A stretch of DNA of 64,000 nucleotides from the NCBI GenBank assembly GCA_016868315.1, contig VGHE01000003.1, positions 248,001 to 312,000 on the forward strand. Direction: 5' to 3'. The notes beneath the pieces were generated by a model. The model had not been told where the DNA came from. It saw only the letters and a list, made by a program, of their open reading frames with translations, and searched no databases. The DNA comes from Betaproteobacteria bacterium. GTDB taxonomy: Bacteria > Bdellovibrionota_B > Oligoflexia > Silvanigrellales > Silvanigrellaceae. How positions within the stretch are numbered: the first letter of the stretch is position 1; each line of letters opens with the position of its first letter. Below are positions 35,307 to 44,336 of this stretch, piece after piece. The translations under genes were made by a program, and so were the position numbers.

Positions 35307-36344
35307 ATGTCGATTGTGGTGTATGAGCGCGATGAAGAATCGCTGCTGACGCTGAAGGCAATTCTCGAGGAGATCGGCCATCTCGACAATTATATGAGCA
35401 GCAGGGTAAGCCAGATCTCTCAAATGATGGGGCTCGAGAGCCAACCCATTTTGTCTGAAGTGAAATCCGGAATCGCTGTCGAAGTGACACTTCTTATCAT
35501 CAACGTGGACGGCGGCGAAGACGCACTCGATTTCCTCAAATCTGCGAAGTCTGACATCCGTTACAAGGACATTCCGGTCGTGGTCACGTCGGCACTGGGC
35601 TTCAATCAGAATGTGATGACTGCGTATGCGTTTGGAGCTGTGGATTTCATCCGCAAACCATTCAGCACAGACGAAGCAAAAGCCAGAATCCACGCTGCAC
35701 TTCGATTGAACCACGAGATCGACCGTCGCAAGGCACGCGAGAATGAGATCACAGAGATCGCCAATCAACTCCGGGATCTGACGCAGGTGCTCAGGAAGCT
35801 TTCACTCATTGACCCGCTCACGGAAGTTGCCAACCGTCGCGCGTTCGAGCAGACCGCTGAGCAGGAATTCAAACGTGCTAAACGCAACAAAAAAGCCCTC
35901 TCGGTGCTGCTTTTCGACGTTGACCATTTCAAAATGTACAACGACCATTATGGCCATCAGGCGGGCGATTTGTGCCTCCACAGATTGGCACAACAAGTTC
36001 AAGCCACGATCAAGCGCCCCGGAGATATGTTAGCGCGGTATGGCGGCGAAGAGTTCGCCATCATTCTGCCAGAGACCGACATCCAGGGCGCTTCAATCAT
36101 TGCGGAGCGCATCATCAAATGTGTTCAGCAACTGGGTATTCGTCACGAGTACAATTCTGCCGCGCCGGTGGTCACCGTCAGTGTGGGTGTTGCCACGTAT
36201 GACACCTACGATGCCGAATGTACCCCCGAGAAATTAATTGAGATGGCCGACAAAGCCATGTACGAAGCAAAAAAACAGGGACGAAATCGGATGAGCTCGA
36301 TGCAGTCAGACCTCATCAGCCCGTTCTACATCGACGCCCGCTGA
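35307..36344 (+). CDS. Response-regulator-like diguanylate cyclase (REC-GGDEF)
   Basis: A 345-aa cytoplasmic protein. Residues 1-130 form a receiver-like domain (MSIVVYERDEESLLTLKAIL at the start; KPF lysine in VDFIRKPFS), and 160-335 a GGDEF domain with ARYGGEEFAIILPETD. RPGD five residues earlier fits the inhibitory RxxD site. The usual phospho-acceptor strand reads LLIINVDGG, where Asn seems to occupy the Asp position. A coiled linker (IDRRKARENEITEIANQL) joins the domains. It should make cyclic di-GMP; control by phosphorylation is doubtful. It diverges from the LysA fusion. Confidence 0.92.
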   Translation: MSIVVYERDEESLLTLKAILEEIGHLDNYMSSRVSQISQMMGLESQPILSEVKSGIAVEVTLLIINVDGGEDALDFLKSAKSDIRYKDIPVVVTSALGFNQNVMTAYAFGAVDFIRKPFSTDEAKARIHAALRLNHEIDRRKARENEITEIANQLRDLTQVLRKLSLIDPLTEVANRRAFEQTAEQEFKRAKRNKKALSVLLFDVDHFKMYNDHYGHQAGDLCLHRLAQQVQATIKRPGDMLARYGGEEFAIILPETDIQGASIIAERIIKCVQQLGIRHEYNSAAPVVTVSVGVATYDTYDAECTPEKLIEMADKAMYEAKKQGRNRMSSMQSDLISPFYIDAR

Positions 36345-36375
36345 ACTTGTCTTGAACACCCTCCTGCTTTAGAAG

Positions 36376-36406
36376 GGAGGCCTCTCTGAAAGTGAGGTCA
36401 GCCTCC
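36376..36406 (+). promoter_or_regulatory. Hairpin just upstream of lysC
   Basis: GGAGGC (36376-36381) can pair with GCCTCC (36401-36406) around an inner CTC/GAG pairing, forming a compact hairpin 4 nt before the aspartate kinase ATG. The best ribosome site (GAGG, 36394-36397) lies inside it. It could modulate translation or be the terminator of the upstream GGDEF gene. It is too small for a lysine riboswitch. Confidence 0.35.
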
Positions 36407-36410
36407 CCAC

Positions 36411-37631
36411 ATGAGCAAAATCAACTCATCTCCGTCTGGTTGCGGTCCAGTTTTTAAGTTCGGCGGAACAAGCATGGGCTCCCTCGAACGCATTGAACAT
36501 GTTGCCGCTCTCTGTGCTGCGCAACGCCCGTCGGCGGTCGTGGTGTCCGCTATGGCCGGCGAAACCAACCGCTTGGTCTCAATGGCACGGCACTTCACCG
36601 AACACACCGATTCACCCGAGTACGATCTTTTGGTTGCAAGCGGTGAGCAAGTCTCCGTTGCTTTGCTGAGTTTTGCTCTGCGCAAGCACGGCCTCACTCC
36701 TGTGCCAATGCTGGCGGCGCATGCAGGCATTGTCACCGACGACCTTCATTCACGCGCAACAATTCAATCGGTTAACCGCGAAGCTATCTCGCGTCATATC
36801 GAAAAAGGCGAACTCCCGGTCATCGCTGGCTTTCAAGGAGTGACGCAAGAAGGTCGCTTTACATCCCTGGGGCGCGGTGGCTCCGACACCTCAGCTGTAG
36901 CCATTGCAGCGGGTATTGGCGCGCGAGATTGCGTTATCTACACCGATGTTGATGGCGTCTTCACAGCCGATCCGCGCGTCTGTTCACAGGCTCGCATTAT
37001 CCGTCGTATCCGCCACGAAGAAATGCTGGAAATGGCAAGCCAGGGCAGTAAAGTTCTACATATTCGCAGCGTACATCTCGCTGCAAAATGGGGAATCCGT
37101 CTTTTTGTCAAAAACACGTTCAGCACAGATGAAGGAACCGAAATGATCTCCGACAACGAAGCCATTGAAGGCGAACTGGTCACCGGTGTTGCACATTCGA
37201 GCGATGAAGCATGGTTCACTGTCGGACCTGTCCCGTACACGCCCACCGCGCTTGCAGATGTTTTCAGCGCCTTGGCTGCGCACGGCATCAACGTTGATAT
37301 TGTCAACCAAGAGATCCGTGGCAATGCCATCCTCATCCACTTCACCGTGGGTGGAACCGATGTTGCACAGACCAAGGATGTTCTCGCCAAAGCCACACCA
37401 GGGGCGGAAGTCCGCCTCAACACCGAGGTGGCCAAGGTTAGTATTGTTGGAGTGGGCATGCGCGTGCATGCAGGTGTGGCTGCGCGGATGTTCCGCGCTC
37501 TGGCAAATGCAGGGGTGGAAATTCGGCTCGTGACAACCTCCGAAATCAAAGTGGCGTGTCTTGTCGATCGTGCAACACTCAACAAGGCTGTCCAGGCTCT
37601 GCACAAAGAGTTTGTCGAAACCGTAGGGTAA
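36411..37631 (+). CDS. lysC: Aspartate kinase
   Basis: A 406-aa protein with the kinase start FKFGGTSMGSLERIEH (usually VxKFGGTS), YDLLVASGEQVS, the SLGRGGSDTSAVAIAAGIGA phosphate-binding stretch and YTDVDGVFTADPRV. Two ACT domains follow from about residue 265. Length and order match the monofunctional lysine-sensitive type. It phosphorylates aspartate, the first step toward lysine, threonine, methionine and diaminopimelate for peptidoglycan. It is close to the LysA fusion but on the opposite strand, so the two are linked in pathway but not in operon. The next gene (agmatinase-like) follows after 77 bp. Confidence 0.96.
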   Translation: MSKINSSPSGCGPVFKFGGTSMGSLERIEHVAALCAAQRPSAVVVSAMAGETNRLVSMARHFTEHTDSPEYDLLVASGEQVSVALLSFALRKHGLTPVPMLAAHAGIVTDDLHSRATIQSVNREAISRHIEKGELPVIAGFQGVTQEGRFTSLGRGGSDTSAVAIAAGIGARDCVIYTDVDGVFTADPRVCSQARIIRRIRHEEMLEMASQGSKVLHIRSVHLAAKWGIRLFVKNTFSTDEGTEMISDNEAIEGELVTGVAHSSDEAWFTVGPVPYTPTALADVFSALAAHGINVDIVNQEIRGNAILIHFTVGGTDVAQTKDVLAKATPGAEVRLNTEVAKVSIVGVGMRVHAGVAARMFRALANAGVEIRLVTTSEIKVACLVDRATLNKAVQALHKEFVETVG

Positions 37632-37708
37632 GAAAACCCTTTGCACTCTTCCCAACACCTTGACAGCCCCCCTGTGGACGCTAAAAGCGCCTTTCAGGGA
37701 GGCTCACA

Positions 37709-38779
37709 ATGAAAAAAGCAGACGTCCGCAAATTCAATCCCAACGGCGCAGGTATAACTGATGGCAACATCTTCGGATTGCCGTTTAATGAGCAGGAATC
37801 GAATCTGATTCTCGTGCCCGTGCCCTTTGAGATGACCACGAGCTACGGACGCGGAACAGCCAAAGGTCCCAAAACCATCCTCGAAGCCAGCCCACAGCTC
37901 GACCTCTTTGATGTGGAATACGCGGAGTTGGGTCTACCACGCCCGTGGGAATTTGGAATCCACATGGAGCCCGAGTCAGCTCGCGCACGCACCCTGAACA
38001 AAGACGGATGCCAAGCCGCCAAACCGGTCATTGCCAAAGGCGGTGTCATCGGCAAAAATAAGAATCTCAAAGCCAAACTTCTCAAAGCAAATCGAATCTC
38101 ACATGCACTGAACACGTTTGTGTTTGAACGCTTCCAAAAACATCTGCAAAAAAACAAGCTGGTCGGGCTCGTGGGTGGCGACCACAGTGTTTCGTTCGGT
38201 GCCATCCAAGCTGTGGCACAGAAGCACCCTGGGTTGGGCATACTCCACATTGATGCCCATGCAGATTTGCGTGATGCATATGAAGGATTCGAGCATTCAC
38301 ATGCAAGCATCATGAACAACGTCATCCACAAAATTCCAGGGGTCGCCAAACTCGTTCAGGTGGGAATCCGGGATTTCTGTGATGAGGAATACCAACTCGC
38401 AACAACTCATCCCAAAATTTCTTGTTACTTTGATGCACATTTGCGTGATCGCAGCTTGAAGGGGGAATCCTTCCAAAAGATCACCAAAGAGATCATCGCA
38501 CGCCTGCCCAAGAGGGTTTATATTAGCTTCGATATCGATGGGCTTGAAACTTGGTTGTGCCCTTCCACCGGAACCCCCGTACCCGGTGGTTTGAGCTTTC
38601 ATCAGTCTTCATTTCTCCTCAAAGAGCTAGCTCTCTCGGGCAAAACTATTGTTGGCTTCGATTTGAACGAAGTAGCTCCCTCCGGTCGCAAGAACGACCA
38701 GTGGGACGGCAACGTAGGCGCCCGTATCCTCTACAAGCTTTGCGCCGCAGCCCTCTACAGCCAGGGGGCAAGAAACTGA
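37709..38779 (+). CDS. speB: Agmatinase/arginase (ureohydrolase) family protein
   Basis: A 356-aa ureohydrolase. Manganese-binding motifs are GLVGGDHSVSFGA (near 155), ILHIDAHADLRD (near 180) and YISFDIDGLETWLCPSTGTP (near 272). FDLNEVAPSG and SYGRGTAKGP (substrate loop) also fit agmatinase. It would release urea from agmatine or a similar guanidino compound, feeding polyamine synthesis. An insertion around residues 95-130 (KGGVIGKNKNLKAKLLKANR) is longer than in compact SpeB. No arginine decarboxylase is nearby, so the substrate is by homology only. GGGAGG precedes the ATG. Confidence 0.88.
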   Translation: MKKADVRKFNPNGAGITDGNIFGLPFNEQESNLILVPVPFEMTTSYGRGTAKGPKTILEASPQLDLFDVEYAELGLPRPWEFGIHMEPESARARTLNKDGCQAAKPVIAKGGVIGKNKNLKAKLLKANRISHALNTFVFERFQKHLQKNKLVGLVGGDHSVSFGAIQAVAQKHPGLGILHIDAHADLRDAYEGFEHSHASIMNNVIHKIPGVAKLVQVGIRDFCDEEYQLATTHPKISCYFDAHLRDRSLKGESFQKITKEIIARLPKRVYISFDIDGLETWLCPSTGTPVPGGLSFHQSSFLLKELALSGKTIVGFDLNEVAPSGRKNDQWDGNVGARILYKLCAAALYSQGARN

Positions 38780-38891
38780 AAAAGTCATCTCATTCCTGAA
38801 TCTTGGAAAAAAGCAGAATAACTCAAACAAAATCATCGCCCAACATCTTTAGCCAGGCCTGAAAGTGCCGATATCCAGCTCAGAGGATGGC

Positions 38892-39836
38892 ATGAAAACT
38901 CTGAACGTTGGCTATGTGAGCGTTTATCACTTTGAGCCCGAAGCCGGGTCGGCTCATCGCAATGTGCTTTTTTCACACGCGACGGGAATTGCCGCATTGA
39001 CCTACAAAGATGTTCTGCAGCGTTGGGCAACTGTGCTGCAGGTCAATGTGTTTGCCTACGACGCGCGCGGCCACGGCGAAAGTAAACTCGATGCGAAGAC
39101 TGCTTACGCCAACGGCTTTAAAGCAATCAACCATGCGCTTTGTTACGACCTGAGGGAAATTTTCAACGGACTGAGGGAACACTTCACGGGCTCGTGGAGC
39201 CTTGCGGGGCACAGCCTCGGAGGATGGTTGGCGCTGTATACCGCGAACGAAGTGGACGTCGATCACGTGGTACTGCTTGATGTGCCGCTCCTTCCACCCT
39301 CAAGCGCGTTCCTTTGGGCCACAGCCTGTTTGTTTGGGCAGCGCGGATTCCATCCGCTCAGCCGCCCCGCTCGCCGACGCAAGCGCATGTTCCGCTCACG
39401 TCGCGAGGCTCTGATCGCATTCAAACGCAATCCGTTTTTCCGCAAGTGGGACGAGAATCACATTGCCCACTACATCGATGCGAATTTTGAAACACTGGAA
39501 GATGCAACACTTAAATTACGTCACGATCCAGAATGGGAGGCTGATTTGTTCGAGAGTCAGCCAGCCATGCACACCCCACTTTTTTTGAAAATGAATCCAA
39601 AAAAACGCAAGGAATTGAAAGTAGACCTGCTCGCCGGAGACGACAGCCGGATCTGCAGTCCACGCTCCATCCGCTATTTTCATCAGTTTTTTCCGCGCAT
39701 GCGTTGGCTTGTTGTGCCCCAAGGCGGGCATATGTTTCCCTTCGAGAACACACCTGGGCTGCTCGGTGCGCTCGCACTTGCATTTCCCAAGCCAGCTCCG
39801 TCAGTCCCCTGTGACGTTGAACTCGAGGCGGTCTGA
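38892..39836 (+). CDS. Alpha/beta-hydrolase
   Basis: A 314-aa hydrolase from the ATG at 38892 with GAGG upstream; the track start at 38865 is a GTG without a site. Nucleophile elbow AGHSLGGWLALY (Ser near 107), VFAYDARGHGES before it, LLAGDDSRICSP for the acid, and PQGGHMFPFENT for the His. This gives a full triad typical of esterases or lipases of the alpha/beta-hydrolase fold. A cap region (about 140-220) contains a very basic stretch (RPARRRKRMFRSRREAL). No signal peptide is seen, so it is cytoplasmic. The substrate is unknown. Its end overlaps the convergent papain-like gene by 36 bp. Confidence 0.85.
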   Translation: MKTLNVGYVSVYHFEPEAGSAHRNVLFSHATGIAALTYKDVLQRWATVLQVNVFAYDARGHGESKLDAKTAYANGFKAINHALCYDLREIFNGLREHFTGSWSLAGHSLGGWLALYTANEVDVDHVVLLDVPLLPPSSAFLWATACLFGQRGFHPLSRPARRRKRMFRSRREALIAFKRNPFFRKWDENHIAHYIDANFETLEDATLKLRHDPEWEADLFESQPAMHTPLFLKMNPKKRKELKVDLLAGDDSRICSPRSIRYFHQFFPRMRWLVVPQGGHMFPFENTPGLLGALALAFPKPAPSVPCDVELEAV

Positions 39837-41330
39837 CGCAAGGACATTGCCTTCATCGGAGACAGCCTCAGCAATCAAAGTGTGCTTACCCTCAACCAAC
39901 CCCTTCGGATTCAAGCTGATAGCGACCCGGTCGGCGGTGTGGTCAGCACGCCTCCAGCGCACTAAATTTCCACGCACATCGAGGATTCGATATTGGATAA
40001 AGGCAAGTGGAACGGGCGTACTGGTCACCACAAAATGAGGAACGATGGTCGACCAGACATTCATATTTTGCTTCATACGCTCGATTTTGATGGTGGCCGA
40101 GGGTTTAGAATTGCGCATGTGCACAAGGCGCGCCTGAGAAATCTTTTCTCTCGATGGGCTGGAAGAAGTCATAACCCGAATCTGTGCCGTGTAGGTGCCG
40201 TCGGCAAATTCAGAGGGATTCAGAACAAGTTCACCGTTGGCATCAAAGGTTCGAGTTACAAGGGATTTGTTTTTACCCATGACTTCAAGAACTGCAGTTC
40301 CAACGCTCAATTTGTGCGCCCGCAGGCGCAATGTTGTGGGTTGCCGCAAAATCTGAGCATCTCGCACGCCCTCTAAAACAACAGCATCAAACCCCGGAGT
40401 AACATCGAGGCCGTAATACGAACCTCCCACACCACTCACGTCATCCCAGGCAATCCGAAAATCTCCCTGTTCACCCCAGTCGCTGCCCCAGCTGTTGCGC
40501 ACAATCCATGCTTGATCCGTATTGTTCCAGCCAACAATCATCACTGCATGGCCTCCGAGCAAAGCTCCTTTTTGATGCCGATAAACTCCTCCCGTGTAGA
40601 GGTAGAAGTCATCGTAAACACGCATGGATGTGACCAGAGGTCCACCAAGAAGGGCTTGCTTGACTTCATCTACACTTGCTCCGCGCATGCGTTTGTTGCG
40701 CGCTCGCACGCTTGCCTTATAGCTGCGTGATTTCGAGTCTGCACAAGTGAGCTTGCAGGACGTATCACTTCCCACGGCACCGCTGACGTATGGAAAACAG
40801 GCCTCCTCGGGAACACCATTTTTTGCAATAAAATCCACAGCAGACCCAGGAAACCAACCCGCATTACAAGAACCGCCGCCACACGAGAAGAGATGCTGCG
40901 GTGAAAAACTCCAGCCCTGCTGCACAGATTGCGTCACGATATTCAGTTGTGTTTCAAAGGTGGAAGCAGCTGCGAAGGCAACACAACTCCCACACCGGCC
41001 TTGATTCTTCACGGCTGTCACATAGTTTTTTCCGTCTTGGTCGCGCCAGTCGAAAACTTCTGGAAGATCGCTCTCAAGCTCCAAATTTCGCTGACCATAC
41101 TGACCATCGGTGCGCACATCTTCGAGAGGAGCACCAAGCAGCAGCGCTCGCTCACTGCGCGCAAGGTCAGATACAGACGTGCGACCGGCTCGCCAGCTCG
41201 CGCGCTGCAGCTTGAGAGCAGTTTGCATCTGAGTCACAGAAAGGGAATCAGTGCGCGTCTCAGCCCAAGCTGGTGTTGAGGAAAGCAGGGCTGCGGACAA
41301 CAGAATCAAGAGAGAGAACCACGGGCGCAT
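39801..41330 (-). CDS. Secreted papain-family (C1A) cysteine protease with C-terminal beta domains
   Basis: A 509-aa protein from the ATG at 41330 (AAGGAAGG upstream), signal peptide FSLLILLSAALLSSTPAWAE. A propeptide (about 25-85) precedes the catalytic domain, which begins LPEVFDWRDQDGKNYVTAVK. The active Cys is in QGRCGSCVAFAAASTFE, with Val instead of the common Trp after Cys. His is in LGGHAVMIVGWN and Asn in WIVRNSWGSDWGE. After residue 330 two beta-rich segments (about 335-420 and 425-509) look like Ig-type accessory domains. It is probably exported and self-processed. Unlike the gene at 31741, it is intact. Confidence 0.93.
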   Translation of the reverse strand: MRPWFSLLILLSAALLSSTPAWAETRTDSLSVTQMQTALKLQRASWRAGRTSVSDLARSERALLLGAPLEDVRTDGQYGQRNLELESDLPEVFDWRDQDGKNYVTAVKNQGRCGSCVAFAAASTFETQLNIVTQSVQQGWSFSPQHLFSCGGGSCNAGWFPGSAVDFIAKNGVPEEACFPYVSGAVGSDTSCKLTCADSKSRSYKASVRARNKRMRGASVDEVKQALLGGPLVTSMRVYDDFYLYTGGVYRHQKGALLGGHAVMIVGWNNTDQAWIVRNSWGSDWGEQGDFRIAWDDVSGVGGSYYGLDVTPGFDAVVLEGVRDAQILRQPTTLRLRAHKLSVGTAVLEVMGKNKSLVTRTFDANGELVLNPSEFADGTYTAQIRVMTSSSPSREKISQARLVHMRNSKPSATIKIERMKQNMNVWSTIVPHFVVTSTPVPLAFIQYRILDVRGNLVRWRRADHTADRVAISLNPKGLVEGKHTLIAEAVSDEGNVLASDRLEFNVTGD

Positions 41331-41456
41331 AAGTCTGCCTTCCTTGGGTTGAAAAACACACTCCTTGTGTGTTCCATTCAATGACAAGCAGTATCCTGTA
41401 TTCTTTACCCACTCACAAGATTCAAAATACTGTCTGCTCGCACTTGACTCCTGAGT

Positions 41457-42086
41457 TCAACGGGTTTTCGTGCGTCTGTCACCAACAACGCGCGCGGGAA
41501 CTCCCGCAACAATGCTCCAAGGTGGCACATCTTTTGTCACCACACTTCCCATACCCACAACAGCATGGTCACCAATCCGGACTCCATCAACAATACTCAC
41601 ATTGGCTCCAATCCAGACGTCCTCCCCAATCACGACTCCCTTTGACGTTACGGGCTGTTCGCGCACAAGACGCTCCGGATGCATCCCATGATTGAAGGCA
41701 TAAATGGCGGTTCCAGAGGCGATGCGTGTGTTGTCGCCTATCGTAATGCCTTTGGCACCACCATCCATGGTCACACGGGCGTTGAGGCTCACGTGTTGCC
41801 CGAGGGTGAGCGGACCGTGCAAGAAAACATCGGCGGCAATCCGACAACCCTCACCAACCTCAATCGCTCGCCCAGGCTCGGCAAAGAGTTTTGCAGAGGG
41901 AGCGATGAAACAGTTAGGAGCAAAACGTATGGTCTCGAGCTGTTCAAACTGCTGCTGAAGTTCTTGCTGCCAGGCTTCTGCCCATTTGCGTTGATGAGGC
42001 TTGAGCGAATCATACAACCAGGGCATCCAAGCCAAACGTTGCTTGTGCTGTTCCCGGTATTTGAGGGTCGAATCGTCGGGGTTCAT
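41457..42086 (-). CDS. Left-handed beta-helix acetyltransferase (LacA/Maa type)
   Basis: A 209-aa acyltransferase. The N-terminal 55 residues are helical (YREQHKQRLAWMPWLYDS and a Gln-rich helix); the rest is hexapeptide repeats: APNCFIAPSAKLF, ITIGDNTRIASGTAIYAF, then VIGEDVWIGANVSIVDGVRIGDH. The acetyl-CoA-site end SVVTKDVPPWSIVAGVPARVV is classic for maltose/galactoside O-acetyltransferases. NHGMHPE holds the catalytic His. The acceptor sugar is unknown. It is just downstream of the coiled-coil lipoprotein gene end (42107), but on the minus strand the lipoprotein lies upstream, so 42086 starts after it with a 65-bp overlap-free layout of same-strand genes. Confidence 0.86.
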   Translation of the reverse strand: MNPDDSTLKYREQHKQRLAWMPWLYDSLKPHQRKWAEAWQQELQQQFEQLETIRFAPNCFIAPSAKLFAEPGRAIEVGEGCRIAADVFLHGPLTLGQHVSLNARVTMDGGAKGITIGDNTRIASGTAIYAFNHGMHPERLVREQPVTSKGVVIGEDVWIGANVSIVDGVRIGDHAVVGMGSVVTKDVPPWSIVAGVPARVVGDRRTKTR

Positions 42087-42106
42087 GTGTTTTTTCGTTA
42101 AGTTGC

Positions 42107-43231
42107 TCAGGGAGCCTGGGACAGGAATTTTTCCAGAGCGCCCTTGAGCTCGTGCGCAGCCAAAGCGCGGGCAGAGTCGGAAGCTGTGTTGCCGGTGCGG
42201 CTCTGATTCACCAGACGAGCGTTTTTTAGAATTCGGAACAGAGAACGGTCGAGGCGCGGAGAAATTCCCACCGACTTTAGGAAACTGAGGTCAGCATTCG
42301 CCCAATTTATCCAGGCTAGATACTCACGCAACTCAAGTTCATTCTTCTTGCCCAAGTCGGCATTCCACGGCCGCAGCCACGAGGAGACCCGCGAGCTCCA
42401 GCGATTCACTGTTGCGTCGGAGGCCACCGCGCTGATTTCACTCAAAACCAGTGTGGGAAGCATGTTGACGCGTATCTCGAAAAAATAGCGCACGAGCTCC
42501 GGCTCACGCAGGGCATATTGAGCGAACTCGGGGAGTTCTTTCAATGCAAGCGCTCCCTGCTCCAGCTTGTGACCGTAGTCGAGAGAGTCTCTGAGCAACG
42601 CGTGCATTGAAGAAATCGATAGATTCTTTTGACCCATGGTGTGGACGGCATTTGAGTTAACCATGTGCGAGGTCAAAGCCAGCGCTTCAATGGACAAAAG
42701 ATCGCGCTCTTGACTCAACGGACTGAGTGGCAAGGTGGTCTTGGCGAAACGGCGCAGGGTCTGCATGAATTCATCCACGGCATCACGCTTGAGAACCTCG
42801 CGCAAGGCGTGGCCATCTATTCCCTCACCCTTCCACAACTGATATTCAAAAGACATAAAGTATTGCGCAGCGTATACCGTTTTGCCCTTGAGTGTGCCGG
42901 CTTCGCTCATTTTTTCGATGGTCTGCAAGCGCGCTGCGAGCGCATCACCCTGACGCAGATCTTGGTACATCCGGTCGAGGGCTTTGTTCATACCTTCCAT
43001 GCGCTGATTGGTTTCGATGAGCTTGCCGTTCATCTCGCCCATCTCGCGCTTCATCTCTTCCATCTTGCGGTTGGTTTCTTCGATTTCATTATTTGTCTCG
43101 TCCATTTTGAGGCCAACTTCGGTCGTGGACTTCTCAACCTTGTTCACACTCTCAAGCACACTGCACGCCACACCACACGTCAACGCATAAACGGACCCAG
43201 CAGCAACGAGGAAGAGTTTTGACAAACGCAT
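42107..43231 (-). CDS. Coiled-coil lipoprotein of unknown function
   Basis: A 374-aa protein from the ATG at 43231 (AGGGAG upstream). A signal (LSKLFLVAAGSVYALTCGVAC) ends in a lipobox-like Cys near 23. Residues about 30-85 are a striking coiled coil of Met/Glu/Asn heptads (VGLKMDETNNEIEETNRKME, then MGEMNGKLIETNQRMEGMNK). The remainder is helical, with WSSRVSSWLRPWNADLGKKN near 300. I know no family. It likely projects a stalk from the membrane into the periplasm or outward. The acetyltransferase follows 20 bp downstream on the same strand. Confidence 0.75.
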   Translation of the reverse strand: MRLSKLFLVAAGSVYALTCGVACSVLESVNKVEKSTTEVGLKMDETNNEIEETNRKMEEMKREMGEMNGKLIETNQRMEGMNKALDRMYQDLRQGDALAARLQTIEKMSEAGTLKGKTVYAAQYFMSFEYQLWKGEGIDGHALREVLKRDAVDEFMQTLRRFAKTTLPLSPLSQERDLLSIEALALTSHMVNSNAVHTMGQKNLSISSMHALLRDSLDYGHKLEQGALALKELPEFAQYALREPELVRYFFEIRVNMLPTLVLSEISAVASDATVNRWSSRVSSWLRPWNADLGKKNELELREYLAWINWANADLSFLKSVGISPRLDRSLFRILKNARLVNQSRTGNTASDSARALAAHELKGALEKFLSQAP

Positions 43232-43310
43232 GAGAACTCCCTGAAGAGTGAGACAGCGCCCAGGCCTACTTTGGACAGTAAGCCAAAACGAAGCTGGGTT
43301 AGCCCAGGAC

Positions 43311-43336
43311 ATCGGAAAACGGAAGCTGTTTCCGAT
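43311..43336. promoter_or_regulatory. Inverted repeat between divergent genes
   Basis: ATCGGAAA (43311-43318) and TTTCCGAT (43329-43336) form an 8-bp perfect inverted repeat with a 10-nt centre. It lies 80 bp upstream of the coiled-coil lipoprotein and 95 bp upstream of the secreted protein at 43431. No U-tract follows on either strand, so an operator or 5'-leader hairpin is more likely than a terminator. Confidence 0.35.
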
Positions 43337-43430
43337 GAACCCTTGAAAATCGGTTGCTTAAGCCTGACAACTGTGCTCAATTCCGTGTATCGCCACGCTT
43401 GAGTAGCGTGCTTGGAGCAAGGAGAGACCT

Positions 43431-44237
43431 ATGCAAAAGCCATTTTTCACAGCCCGCGTTGTGATCTGTTCGGCGATAGCGGCGTCTTTGTATGCCTGGA
43501 ACCAGGGGCGAGGCTCAGTGCAGCCTGCCGCCACGCCGCCTCGTAGAACTGCGCAACATCCCCCCACGGCCGAGAAAATATTAAAGGCCAAAGGAACAAT
43601 TCGCGACGCTGAGTCGCCCCAGGAGGGTGCGCTTTTCCAAATCGAGTACGAACACACGGAGAGAAACGGGATCGCTGTGTCGACCCTCATCCGCCAAACC
43701 GATCTCTCAGGAAAGCTGCTGGTCAGTGAAGACACCCGCTACGACGAGCAAGGCAAACTCAAGAAATACGCTCTCGAGCAACTCCAAGAGAATATTCGCG
43801 CATCCGTTGAAATTGTCTCGGGCAAAGTGATTCTCAATTGGACGGAAGATGGCAAAACAAAAACCGCGACCGACGCGGCAAGCGACAACACAGTGGCCTC
43901 GGGGTCGCTTATGGCTTACATGAGCCCGCACATAGAACACCTTACCCGCGGTCATACGCTGGATATCCGTCTTGCAGTGCCCGAGCGCACAACGGTCTTC
44001 GGGTTCAAGCTCGTCCCACAAAAGCAGGGCTGCACTGCAAACGCGCAGGATTTTTGCGTCGACCTTTCAATGAGTAATTTTTTCCTCCAAAAGCTCGTCA
44101 AGCCCGTGCGCATGACCTTTCAGAAAAGCAGCGACGGCTGGCGTCCCTTGAGCCTCACAACCCCTGCCGTGGTGCGTAAACAAAAAGGCAGCAAACTCGA
44201 AAAATTCACCGCTCTCATCGATTATCCTCGCCTCTGA
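43431..44237 (+). CDS. Exported protein of unknown function
   Basis: A 268-aa protein with a short basic start and a signal/anchor helix (ARVVICSAIAASLYAW). Residues 30-50 are Pro/Ala-rich. The rest looks beta-rich, like a single barrel or sandwich (GALFQIEYEHTERNGIAVST, KLLVSEDTRYDEQGKLKKYA, LRPLSLTTPA-like end), and has two Cys (GCTANAQDFCVDL). It vaguely resembles DUF3108-type periplasmic proteins, but I cannot confirm this. It diverges from the coiled-coil lipoprotein. GGAGAG precedes its ATG. Confidence 0.7.
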   Translation: MQKPFFTARVVICSAIAASLYAWNQGRGSVQPAATPPRRTAQHPPTAEKILKAKGTIRDAESPQEGALFQIEYEHTERNGIAVSTLIRQTDLSGKLLVSEDTRYDEQGKLKKYALEQLQENIRASVEIVSGKVILNWTEDGKTKTATDAASDNTVASGSLMAYMSPHIEHLTRGHTLDIRLAVPERTTVFGFKLVPQKQGCTANAQDFCVDLSMSNFFLQKLVKPVRMTFQKSSDGWRPLSLTTPAVVRKQKGSKLEKFTALIDYPRL

Positions 44238-44336
44238 AGGCGTCCGGCAAACTCTGCCGATACGCGAACCCCACTTTTCCACTACGCTGAAAGCAGAGGC
44301 AGCTGAGATGCTCATTCATGCTCAGGGAGTGGACAC

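Noticed and set aside
36345-36410. Lysine riboswitch upstream of lysC
   Set aside because: The gap is only 66 bp; the L-box needs well over 150 nt and its motifs are missing.
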